From the NCBI GenBank assembly GCA_965644295.1, contig CBFFRP010000335.1, forward strand, positions 124,001 through 188,000: 64,000 bases of DNA, read 5' to 3'. The notes under the pieces are model-generated. The model did not search any database. It was not told the DNA's origin and worked only from the letters and a program-made list of their open reading frames with translations. Below are positions 25,957 to 37,063 of the stretch, one piece after another; position 1 is the first letter of the stretch, and each line of letters opens with the position of its first letter. The position numbers were made by a program, and so were the translations under genes. Source of the DNA: Paraphysomonas bandaiensis (lineage: Eukaryota; Chrysophyceae).

Positions 25957-27954
25957 CTAATAAGGGCTTCGTTTGTTGACGATATGAACACATGTATTCT
26001 CACCACTGGACACAAATACGTATTCGTTTCTGTCATCTCGTACTTCGGATTTGATGAAAACTTTGACCAAATTGTCATGAATGTCAACCGAGCTGTCTAG
26101 TAATGCAGCATCGGCGCCAAATATGGACACCATAACCCCATCAGGGTAGTGAATTTCCGTATTGACATACACCTCCGTGGGTGTATTAATACCAGTGTCC
26201 AACACAAAGCACAGTTCAAATGACGCATCTGTTGTATCAAAACGCATTCGTGTTGGAGTACCCGCAACAGCCTACGCATAAATCGCATTCCCACAGTCAA
26301 ACAAGTAAAAAACACTCTTATTCATTATCATAGCAACAAACAGCATCGACCTGTGCATATGTTCGAGAGAAAACAGCAACCGCTTCGTCGGTAGCATCGA
26401 AACCAGAGCCTTCTAGGTGCTCCCCCCAGTACCAGTCTATCCATGAAGTGAGATGAGAGTCGGCCAGGTCCATAACCGCATTGCATTCCAAGGACCCCTG
26501 AGAAAACGTATTATATTTTGTAGCTTACACTATAATAAGCAATGAGACGTCTCTGCATGACGTACCTCAGGCGTGGTAGGGTCGCACCCCTGCCCCCATT
26601 CCGTCAACATATACGACCCTCCCAGTTGACTAACGTCTTCTCTGCATTGATCAAAAACCTGATTTTATCGAATGCTAAGCAGCTGAATACTTTATAGGTG
26701 TAATATACCTTCGGGCCAAACATGGCATCACAAGTCACACGATCGAATGCTCCAGTCGAATCGTACCACCAGCAGTAGTAATGGAAAGATAATACAGACT
26801 TCCTGGTGTATGTATCACCGCCAGGAACATGAGAGAACCCACTGCCCGATACGGTCCCATTAAAAATCATTCCCCAGGTAACTGGTTCATAAAATATGAG
26901 ATGCGCTTCATCAACTGAGCGGATCGCGGATGAGATGGTGTCGTACATAGGTTGTAGATTTATCGACCCTGCAACTCCTATGTATCATGTACCATTATTG
27001 AAATGGAAAGAGACGGGTCGTCATTAAAAAATAAAGGCAACCTCATACCAGGAAGCAACAAGCTAGGGTTTGAGTAAATATTTCCTGCCCAAGGTTCATT
27101 TATAATTTCATAGCCTAAAAGATCCTTTCCTTTAAAAGTATCCGCTACCTAGAGCGAATAGTCTTGATTAGTCACGCACATAAAAATCTACGGATACCTT
27201 CCTCCAAAACGCGGCAAAGTGATCCATCATTCCTAAATATATGATAATATTATCAACTAGCACAAAATGGAATGCAATAAACAAAGCTACCGTTATTGTT
27301 GTCGTATATATCTTGAAATGCTGCACCAGTAGCTTCCGCGAGGTAGTTTGAGCCCCAAGGCCTATCTGAGCAGGTACCTGGTAACGGCCATGGAAACTCA
27401 TGCTGAAAATGATTAGAATTAGGCATGGTAAAGAAGATGATACACGATACAGGTACTTCTATTCTAGTTACCTCAGATGATGTCGACATATCCACCAGCC
27501 ACGTGGGTGCGCCATCATATTCACAGAAATACGATGACAACACGTCCTGATGAACATCAATCAAGACATGCACACCGTGAGATTGTAGATTGTCAATTAT
27601 TCCTGTCACAATATCTAGATATGTTTCGTTGTATTCTCCCTTGTTGGGCTCAGTGCCCGTCCACATAACTCCAAGACGAAGAGCGTTCAAGCCCCATTTT
27701 TGGAGGTCTTTAATGTTGTCAGTATCCAACAATACATCAGAGTACCTATCATACATAAGAACATCGGATATGTGTACGTCTATTCACACTACTCACCACG
27801 GAAAACTCTTGTGAACCATATTAACACCATGAAAGAATCTGACACGATTGGAGTCATCACGAATAAAAGCATCATCAGCAGATGATGAGAACTCAGCGCG
27901 CAGTGCGCTCAGAGAATTAAACAGCACCACCGCGTATAGGAGAACACGGAGCAT
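25957..27954 (-). CDS. Endoglycoceramidase-like GH5 glycosidase, secreted (9 exons)
   Basis: Exons 27954-27797, 27745-27472, 27402-27291, 27232-27198, 27148-27049, 26977-26709, 26658-26566, 26497-26351 and 26271-25957 give 500 residues, the usual family length. All eight introns (49-79 bp) are GT-AG and every junction restores family sequence. Signal peptide MLRVLLYAVVLFNSLSALRA. Family landmarks in order: RFFHGVNMVHKSFPWYSD, NALRLGVMWTGTEPNKGEY, HVLIDVHQDVLSS, GAPTWLVD, the acid/base Glu211 in YEIINEPW, LSFHYYCWWYD, and the nucleophile Glu336 in YMLTEWGQGCDP. The C-terminal beta domain begins near RTYAQAVAGTPT. Members of this family cut the bond between the oligosaccharide (or glucose) and ceramide of glycosphingolipids. 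Natural substrate here is not readable from sequence. Head-to-head with another GH5 gene. Confidence 0.93.
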
Positions 27955-28265
27955 GCTAGACTATACCATGAAGCAAGGAGGGGATGAGATGTCTGGATAT
28001 GGTGATGCTTTAATTGTTCGATCTCTTCCAAAATACCCAAATACGTTAAAAACTGCCCCTTTGCCCATTTTTATACAGAACTCCCATGAAAATCCTTGAA
28101 AACTTTAAAAATCCCATAGATTGACATACATGTACATGTAGAGTATTGGATACAGATACACACGAAGAAATCCGGAACTGCGGCAGCTACAGTACAGCCA
28201 TGTGCCCGATACAGTCAGCCGAAGAAACATTTCTCACCTCGGGCGATATGTAACTATTAGCTGCC
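27955..28265. promoter_or_regulatory. 311-bp bidirectional spacer between two GH5 genes
   Basis: The start codons of the endoglycoceramidase-like (minus) and cellulase-like (plus) genes are 311 bp apart, so both promoters must lie here or overlap the 5' exons. A palindromic acatgtacatgt occurs near 28127-28138. No known factor site can be assigned. Confidence 0.55.
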
Positions 28266-30563
28266 ATGATCTTGTGGTTGAGGTTGTTTATATGGACAGT
28301 GTTGTTATCTGTGTCTGCAGAGGAGTGCGAGTATGAACGGTCTATCAAAGCTGTTAGTTGCAGAGGGTTCGCTCGTGTTCACGGGAAACTAAAACTCGAT
28401 GGAGTACAGTTAGTGGGCAGTTCAGGAGCACCAGTGCAGCTCAGAGGCGTTAGTTCTCACGGCTTGCAAGTAAGTGTAATGCATATGTACGAATGAGCCG
28501 TGCTGTTCGCTCCGTGTTCTACTCTGTTCGATGAAGATGACTGTAATATCTTATCGTGCAGTGGTTTGGTGAATGTGTCACGCTGGAATCTATAACATAC
28601 TTGGTTGAAAACTGGGGTATTAACGTATTCAGGGCTGTTGTTTACATTGATGCTGACAAAGGAGGCTATTTATCAGATCCCGAATATTTCAATGAATTCG
28701 TTTCAAATATCGTCCATTGGTGTGAGCAGCTTGGTATATATGTTATTATAGACTGGCACGTGTTGTCTCAAGGAGACCCTAATACTTATCTGAGTTCACC
28801 AGGTGAAAATGCTGGCCCTGCAATTGATTTCTGGAAGTACATTGCCAATACATATAAGAATCACACGAATGTCATCTATGAGATAGCGAATGAGCCCAAC
28901 AATGTACAGTGGAGCAGAGTGTTGATGTATCACAACGCCGTCATACAAGAGATACGAAGTATTGATTCTGAAACAATTATCATTGCGGGCACCACGACAT
29001 GGTAAGGAGTGTTGTGGAGTACTTGTTTGAAATAACTTCCCTTATATCCGCTCCTTTTGTCAATACAGGTCCCAGGACATCCATTTAGCGGCTGATACTC
29101 CAGTTTCTATGCCTTATCACGTCATGTACACATTTCACTTTTATGCGGCGACTCATAGCAGCTTGATTCCTAGAGTTTCTGAGTATATAACACGAGTACC
29201 ACTTTTTGTATCTGAGTTCAGCTTGTCCACGGCCTCTGGAGATGGATCGTACGATGGGCCAACCACGACAGAATTTTTAAATTTGTTTGCTGGACTTTCA
29301 CAGAACACATCTATTGCGGGGTCTGATCCAGTTTATGTGTCCTTCACTCTGTGGAGTTATTGTGACAAATCAGAAACGTCTGCTGTGTTAAACCCAACAT
29401 CGTGTAACAATTCTGCGTGGGGAGAAACGTCATGCGTAGGCACTTATCACTCAAACTACTTTCGCGAAGAAAAATTTGAGCAAAATGAGTTGAGATGCGA
29501 GTTCACATTAGCCACGGCCCCGAGCAATATACCTACCACTATACCTACAGCTGTGCCTAGCACGCCAACACTTGATCCTACAATGACACCTACATCGCCC
29601 ACAACCCATCCATCGTTTCTTCCATCCCGTTGCCCAGTAACGGAGCCAACTGGAATTCCAAGCACAGTCCCCTCACTGATGCCTTCAGGTGGACCGTCAG
29701 AGCACCCAACTCCCGTACCAAGCTTGATACCTACTCCGTTGCCGACGAAAATACCCAGCCGTGAACCAACACAGATGCCTACAAGTACATCAGAGACCCC
29801 GACCTGCTTACCATCTGGCTGCCCTGTTCGTAGTCTCACGAGTCGTCCCACTGCAGACGATACCGTTACCCCTACGTGGATTCCAACAATTACGCCAACC
29901 CCATTATCTACCAAACCCACACAGATACCTACGACCGTATCACTTTCCCCTACCTACGTTCCGTTTGGCCGCCCTGTTTGTGTTACCACGAGCCAGCCCA
30001 CCGTTATACCGACGTTGTCGTCATCTACATCTACTCCGAGTACGTTTTATTCATATGTACCCACTGACTTCCCAGCACGTACTACTCCTACATTGGTTCC
30101 TACTTCTCCGAATGGATTGAAATCTTCTCAAACGATACGAGCAGAAGCTAGGCAAATATTCAGTGGCCACATTTTGTACGTCATGGTGAGTGTATTTGTG
30201 GTACTCGCTGTAGGATTGGGAATTTTAGCGAGGTATGTTTACGGGAAAAGTGTAGACGACCGAGTTAAATATTTGAATCCGCATGATGGAATGAACTATA
30301 TCGAAACCTGTGGTGAAGATGCACTTGACAGGAATGGTTTTCAGCCAAAGGGTCATACATGGCTTGGTACCATAACCGCCTTCATTTTTAGAAAGAAAGG
30401 GATGGATAGCATCCCGGTGCGGAATGAAGATGACGGAGATGCTAGAACTTGTGCGGATGCAGAGAAAATGTCTGTTGCTATTAAAATGGATGTAGTACAG
30501 ATGGAGCCGCAACACCCGCTGTCGCATTGTAATCATGATTCTGACGCAGGGACTAGACTATAG
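28266..30563 (+). CDS. GH5 cellulase-like enzyme with P-T stalk and C-terminal membrane anchor (3 exons)
   Basis: Exons 28266-28469, 28562-29001 and 29069-30563 give 712 residues. Signal peptide (MILWLRLFIWTVLLSVSA), then a GH5 domain of the bacterial-type endoglucanase subfamily (GH5_2-like): LRGVSSHGLQWFG, NVFRAVVYIDADKGGY, YVIIDWHVL, acid/base Glu179 in IYEIANEPN, TFHFYAATHS, nucleophile Glu264 in PLFVSEFS. The 85-residue spacing between the two Glu suits the subfamily. Residues about 365-570 are a P-T/P-S-rich stalk. One transmembrane helix follows at about 582-606 (HILYVMVSVFVVLAVGLGIL), then a cytosolic tail of about 105 residues. Likely a surface-tethered beta-1,4-glucanase facing outside. 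The subfamily is typical of bacteria, so ancient transfer is possible but cannot be shown here. Confidence 0.92.
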
Positions 30564-31989
30564 CGTGATGAATACGCTTTCATATATTGGTCTGTTGTTT
30601 GTATGCCGCTAACATACAGTTATGGCTGACCTATATGTTTCTTTCTTGTAGACCTTGCTAAAGCGTTTTACTATTTTATAGTAATTATTAGAAACTTTAT
30701 ACTGCACTGATTAACCACGCGTCATTGGTCTGGGTACTAAGTTATCTCAAAGATACGTTGCAAACATCCTCTGTGCAAGTCATAGGCTGTGTAGCTGAAG
30801 ATGGTGATGAGTATTGAATTATTGGATTAGTGTTCATAGTCACTAATATTATCACCGACTAAGATATTATAGTATTCTACCGTAGCAAGCTATTTGTGGT
30901 GTTGATAGGCACAAGAAACCGATATACAAGAGTTCTCATCAATAGAGCAGGTCAGAGGAGTCACTGTAGTTAAAGGTATAGTTATTCTAGACGGTCTACG
31001 TATATATATGTAGCTACAATACACTACTGTATATTTAATAGCAGGAGCTGCCTTTTACCTTCACACCATCTCTGAAAACAATGAAGCATCTTTTCTAGCG
31101 ATGTATTTGTGAGATTAATTGGAGTTTACCAACAGAAATACTTCGAAGTCCTATAGTAATAAATAAAACTCAAAAATACATCACTTTACCTACCCAAGAT
31201 TCTACGGTCCATAAAAACGCTGTAAGCAAGCCCAAATATTGCACAGTGATATGTGTATATGTATAATGTTTTACATATTGCAATAGTAATACAAGTTGGA
31301 CCAAAGCAATATCAATTACTCCGAAAGGTACTGCAAGATTAGAGTGTACACAACAATCAAGTCAAGTTTCAGATTCCTCTCATACAATAATTAACGGGCC
31401 AAAGTTAGATAACGGAGTTTGATATTTCCACCAACTGTTAGCTTTAAAACTAATCTGAGTGGCTACTTTACTTCAATGGATTCTCTGCAAACAAACACAA
31501 TATAGCTATGATACATATCAGATTCGGTCTGATATCCTATTGAACTCTACCAGTACCAGCATAGGATTCAACATCTAGACATGACCGTCTCTCTCGGCTC
31601 TCTTGTGCGTGTTGTGTTGGATATACCGGTATACTCGTAGCTGATTGGCTGTTCTGCCACATCCAATCATGTGCGTAGAATAGTATCTCATTCGATATGT
31701 AGGGGCGACTTAAAATACGCTAACTACAGTTGTATTGTCGCATCACTGCGTGGAAGGGAGGCGTGCAGTTGGAGTTGTCGGCACATGTACAGAATACATA
31801 CACATACATACATACACATCGTACATACACGACATCCATGTATATATATACAAACCAATAGTGTCATATCGGTCACTGTGGTGTGAGTGTTCCACTGCAT
31901 CATTGAGATCACGAAAAGCGACTGCTCATCACAAAATTCTGTTTGTAAGGTAGTATCAGGCGGTGTGTGTATCATCCTCCTCTATTAAC
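30564..31989. other. Intergenic spacer, 1.4 kb
   Basis: AT-rich sequence without a recognisable gene. An acat/cata-rich microsatellite-like stretch lies at about 31795-31850, shortly before the next gene. Confidence 0.5.
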
Positions 31990-32585
31990 ATGAGCAAGAT
32001 GCTTGCATATCGGTCAAAGTTATTGCTGGGTGACTCGCGTGTGTTTGTCCGTAATTTCCAGTCAACAGCTTTATTGTGCAGTGGTGGAGGTGGTGGCAGA
32101 CCTGGTGGCAAGCCAGGTGATCATCGTTATCGTCATATTGTTTGTGGTATTGCTCATAGTGTGTTCTTATGACAGTTCTCAACTGGAAAATGAAGAGAGC
32201 CCTCGACGCGGGTTATAATAATGAGGAAGGAAGTAATGAAGAAGTGAAGTTAAAGTTGTCAGGCGACTTTGAAGATCTTGAGAAATTGTTCGATATGTCA
32301 GAAGCCTTAGAAGTGGACCTGACTAATATGGATAATTTCGATGAGTTAAAAGATAGTCCTTGGGCAGACATGGATATTCCTATGGAAGAGAATGAACTTT
32401 TCGTCAGTCCCAAGGGTAGCAAGAAGAAAACTCATGATAGGGGTCCCCGTTCTCATATCGTAACCCCTCTATTGTTTGGCTCTAACAAGGCCGCTCATAA
32501 AATCTTACGAGTGCGTGAGTATAAGAGGGAGCGCCTAATCGAGAAGGGTTTGAAGAAGCGAGCGAAGAATCTTATCGCTGCATAG
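31990..32585 (+). CDS. Small predicted mitochondrial protein of unknown family (2 exons)
   Basis: Exons 31990-32116 and 32176-32585 flank a 59-bp GT-AG intron (gtgatc...tgacag) and give 178 residues. The N-terminus is rich in Arg, Ser and hydrophobic residues without acidic residues before Asp15, and contains VRNFQST, a typical mitochondrial presequence pattern. A Gly-rich hinge (SGGGGGRPGGKP) follows. The middle is acidic (DFEDLEKLFDMSEALEVD) and the C-terminus basic (HKILRVREYKRERLIEKG). The size, charge and presequence would fit a mitoribosomal or assembly protein, but I do not recognise the family. Confidence 0.75.
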
Positions 32586-33746
32586 GGTAGGTAATTGGGG
32601 CTGTAATTCACTTAATAAGTAGATGAAGTTCAAACGAATACTGGAAATCTCTCGTACACACATGACCATTAACAATGACAAGAGACTATGACTGTGTATT
32701 CGTTTTTAAAAATATGAAAAGCTTGCTCTATTAAAACCTTGTCCGAATTCGATTCCTTTCTGAGTTCTTAAGGGGGAGGGGACAGTGACCAATTTTATTG
32801 TACAATACTTAGTTACGTATTTACTCAATATTACGCTTTACAACTCTACGGTTACGACAAACACCACTCATACTTTCACTATATACCACACACATTATAC
32901 GATGTTGACACCGTATTATTCAAATATATTAAGCTCCACCAGTCGCATAGTCATATTTACAACTTGTATTACTATTGCAATATGTAAAACATTATACGTA
33001 TATACATATCATTGTGCAATATTTGGGCTTGCTTGATCGCCATTAATTTAGTGATAAATAAAGTGCTACCTGACACACACATTATGTCGTAGTGTATGTG
33101 TGCCAGTGCAGTTTTCAATCAGTTGGTGATATTCAAAGGCGCATGTAACTTTCTTACGCCGCCAAATTTTTGGTGAAACTATTCTAGTTGGTACAATATT
33201 GGTATTTAATTTTGAATACTAAGTACTACAACTAAATGCCTGTAACCTACTTGCACATCTAAATTTCGGTAATAAATAATAACTGAAAACAGAAAAACAT
33301 ACTTACTTATGACATTGTGACCGAAGCACATACATTAATACAGGTGATAGATTTGTGTCCACATCACACTCGAGTATTACCAAATACATACAGTGAAATG
33401 ACTCATGATACTAATGGCCCATTGTCGAAATTCACTGAATTTATAGTCAATTCCGAAATATTAATACATATCAACGAATACTGTTCCAAACCGTTAATAC
33501 ACCACCCATCAATTCAGATAAGGCAAAATACATGTAAGAACAGGTAATATATATCACCACAACATACACATAGACTCACAACTTACAGCAACAAATTATA
33601 CATTGTCACACAAATAAAACATTGTCACACATCCGTGTCATGTTCCACAGTGCTCCCGCGAGAATGCTTGTGCTGATGCATATATTCAAGCATACAGGTC
33701 ATGTTATTTACACAAAGTAGTACACATGGGGCGATATGGTGCTCAT
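32586..33746. other. Convergent intergenic spacer
   Basis: About 1.2 kb, very AT-rich, between convergent 3' ends. The open frames at 32785-33036 and 33317-33547 have low-complexity Thr/Tyr/Ile composition and no domain; no gene is called. Confidence 0.5.
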
Positions 33747-35697
33747 TCATCCGTCACGCTCCACATAGAACGATTGATTGCGGCGACGGGGTCTTGGTTT
33801 CGTTCTAAGGAGTAGAACGTCTTCTCGGTCTGAGCAGTCATTGCCCATATCAGCACTACTCCTGGGTATGCCATCAGAATCTTTTTGATGACTACACGAG
33901 GCGTCATGATTTTCAAATGAGTCAGGTTCGTACAAATGAACATGCGACCCCTCTTCACAAAGAGGCTTTAAATCTTCGGCAGTAGCCCCTGTGGCACTCA
34001 TATAATCCTCTTCAGAAAGTGCATACGTTCCACTCAAGGATCGAGTCGTTAAGGTAGGATTCTGTTCAAGTGCATGGATGCGTTGTCGTCGACGACAAGC
34101 TACACCTCGCGATTGAACACGATGTCGAGGGGGTAGCGCAGTACGACTATTGGATGCACTCGCATTTTCGGATAGTGAACGCACGCGGAACATATTCATT
34201 CGGTCGTTCACAGGCATATGTTCCAGTACCTCCGACTCATCAATAACATGTATCTGAGAGCTAGGTCGGGATCCAAAGTGCGTTAACACAGAGAGTGCCC
34301 TCATCACACGACGCTCTATAGTACTTTTCTTCCAAATAGAGTCACTACTTGGTGATATGTCGTCATGGGAATCAGTACTATTTGATGTGGCAAAGTCACT
34401 AGTATACCCACAGTCTACCTGGTTATCCTCTGACTCCCCTTTAGTCATCTCAGTATCAGTTTCGTCATCATTCTCAACAGTTTTAGGGAGAGACGACTCT
34501 CTCACCGATGTATGAGAAACTAGATCACCATCCGTGTAAGCACGACGAACAAGAATAGGTTCACTTATAGAACTCCAATCCCCACTGGACTGTGAGGAAG
34601 GGCTCGACGGACAAAGGCAACCGGTATTAGACTCCCGGTCCCGTTCACGTCGACGGCGGTGACGACGCCCTGCCCCTCGCGGAGTGAGAGAAAAGTCAAA
34701 TCCTAGGGAGGCTTCTTTGGACTTAGCTGCCAGAATTAGCTGTTTAATGGCTTCGTCTTGGCTAAAATATTCCTTCCGTGAAATTTCAATGTCGAATGAA
34801 AACAACAAAAGCAGCTGCATTTCCAGTGCATTGACGGTTCTCACGTCATATTCAAATATGGAAGCGAAACTAGCATTATTCATTGCGAAGTCATCCCAGA
34901 CTTTGGATGCCAGTAGCATGCATGTGAACATAACGTATTTCCAATTCAACATACATATGCGGAATTCACGGTTAGTAATCCTCGGAATACGTTCCATATA
35001 GATGAGCGCCACAACCATACATTCGTACTCCATCTGCGTGTCGTGATGAATAGTCGAAAACATTGACTTTACAGATTCCAGTGAGTATTCCTACATTCAA
35101 TTGAGACAATGTCAGACGAAGTGCTGAAACAGCATTCACAATGCAGTCCTAACATACTCTATGTCCTCAGTAATTAGGACTGAAAATATTCACAACACGG
35201 CTCGTTGAAAAACGCATTGATAGAAATATAGAGACAAATACAAAGTGAAAAACGTGATATACTGTCATACCGATGGGTTTAACGGAATATTTTTTTGGTT
35301 AAATGCTTCATATTCCGCCGGGGGAAAATAGTCGAGTTTCTCAGATTCTTGAATGTGAACCACAATATTCGCCGAAATACACTTGATTACATCCTCTTCA
35401 ACAGTTGAAAAGTTTTCCTTGGAATTACGACGGCTAAACCGTTTCTTCCCGTCGGGCACTAAGGGTGAGCTATCCGGAGACCAGTCCTGATGCCCCTCAG
35501 GGGTCTGTACGTTATGGCAGGTGTCCTCATCAGCGTGAGAGCTCGATGAATTAGATATGACATGGTCACCCGCTGACACTCCAGATCGTGTTTTTAATGC
35601 GGACCGAAGATAGTCTGTGAGACAGTCAGAGAGAGTGTGTGAGTATGTATATGTATGTGTTACCCGATAGGTCGAGAGTGGGGCCTGCAGACTCCAT
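33747..35697 (-). CDS. CCNY: Cyclin Y-like protein with long disordered C-terminus (3 exons)
   Basis: Exons 35697-35664, 35614-35271 and 35090-33747 give 573 residues. The 49-bp first intron ends in a strong pyrimidine tract (CTCTCTCTGACTGTCTCACAG minus strand, shown in part here) and supplies the ATG (MESAGPTLDLS); the frame downstream has no other early Met. A 180-bp intron joins IPLNPS to EYSLESVKSM. The cyclin box is at about 110-240: VIKCISANIVVHI, then YECMVVALIYMERI, MLLASKVWDDFAMNNASF and ELQ/EMQ-type helix end. This matches the cyclin Y/Pho80-like group that activates CDK14/16 (PCTAIRE) kinases and acts at membranes in animals. The last 300 residues are Ser/Arg/Asp-rich and unlike animal CCNY, which is much shorter. 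The kinase partner is not in this window. Confidence 0.85.
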
Positions 35698-37063
35698 ACT
35701 CAGCATATCACGGCGGCATGTACTACCTCCCTGTAGACGTGTACAGGGTGTCGCAGGGGTTGAGTTGCTGATAGATATTCACTTGTGTTCGTGTCGAGGG
35801 ATACTGTATGAGGAAAGAACAAGACGGCAGGGAAGACTCCATCACAATAATCTCCAACTGTATGTATACGTATATGCATGTACAGCATACAGAGTACATG
35901 TACAATATACGTAACAGTAAGAACATCTATCAGCTGTACTTGTATACCTATACGTACGTACTCTGTGTACATACAGCAGTATATGCATATTGTACTGCTG
36001 CAGTGGTGTATCATACCCAGCCAGCATGTGATTGGCTGATCTCAAGATCTATTGCTGTCTGTGTCGATATCCAGCAATATATCAACAGCCCGACATACAA
36101 TGCAGCAGATGTCGATCAAACATAAAGTTTTACATACCATGTGGGCTAGTGGTTTGCAACAACATGTATGTATAGTTCATATAATAACTGGGCCTGTCTA
36201 AAGAGACCTGATGCACGGCGAGAAAGGCATCGAAATGAACGTACAGAGCCGTATGGAATAAAGAGATGACATACTCTCGAGGTGGAGCCCGATACTACGG
36301 TAGCAAGGTAGCAAGCAATAAAGGCAATAGAATATTATCTATATCGATATAAATTGTGTTGATATTTTTTTAAAGCGGACGTTTCCACTCTCGAGTACGA
36401 TTATTTTATTCCATGTGAAAAGAGAACTTAAATGTCATTTTTAGAAGTTGTTGTCCTTATTGAAGTCTTTACCTCTTGTTGTACTGTCTCCGAATCTTAT
36501 AAAGTGGAAGCCCCATCACAACAATTTAAATAAATGTACTGAAGTTGATCAAGTAGTCATTATAGTCTCTCAACATATGTGTGGAATTCATGGCTGTAGA
36601 ACAGGTGCATGCTGTATCCGTAGTGTTCAAACAGGTGTTGACTCAAACTCAGTCTATTCTATAATAACAAAGATAATCTAAATTTTGGATTAGACTAAAA
36701 CTACATGGGTATTGATCGTTGCAAACGCATATATAACTCGTGTTGTTCACATGCTGACACGTCAACTGCTAACTAATGACATTAAGTATATAACTCGTGC
36801 GTGGAGTTAATGCAAAGGTAAGTGTAGTCTATTCGTACATGACGTATCATATTTTTCAAGGTCGTCACTCTAAACTAGCAGTCCACGAATAAACTGATAA
36901 CCTGGATACAAGTACTAATGCTGACACCAAATTATGATTATAAGAAACAATAGAACAGGTGAAATAAAGAAATGAACCAATAACTCGAACATTACTTAAA
37001 TTCAAAACATTTAACTGGTTACAGAAGAGAAATATGTGGGTAGTAATACAAATACCACCATGT
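35698..37063. promoter_or_regulatory. Spacer upstream of the cyclin gene and downstream of the methyltransferase gene
   Basis: About 1.4 kb; both flanking genes are on the minus strand. TATA-like and tgta/tacg-rich sequence near 35870-36000 may belong to the cyclin promoter. No gene seen. Confidence 0.45.

Noticed and set aside
29456-29920. 154-codon minus frame inside the cellulase gene
   Set aside because: Antisense shadow of the P-T stalk; its Gly/Val-rich composition is the reverse complement of P-T codons.
35271-35579. Start of the cyclin Y-like protein at 35579
   Set aside because: The codon there is GTG; a well-formed 49-bp intron links the exon to an ATG at 35697.
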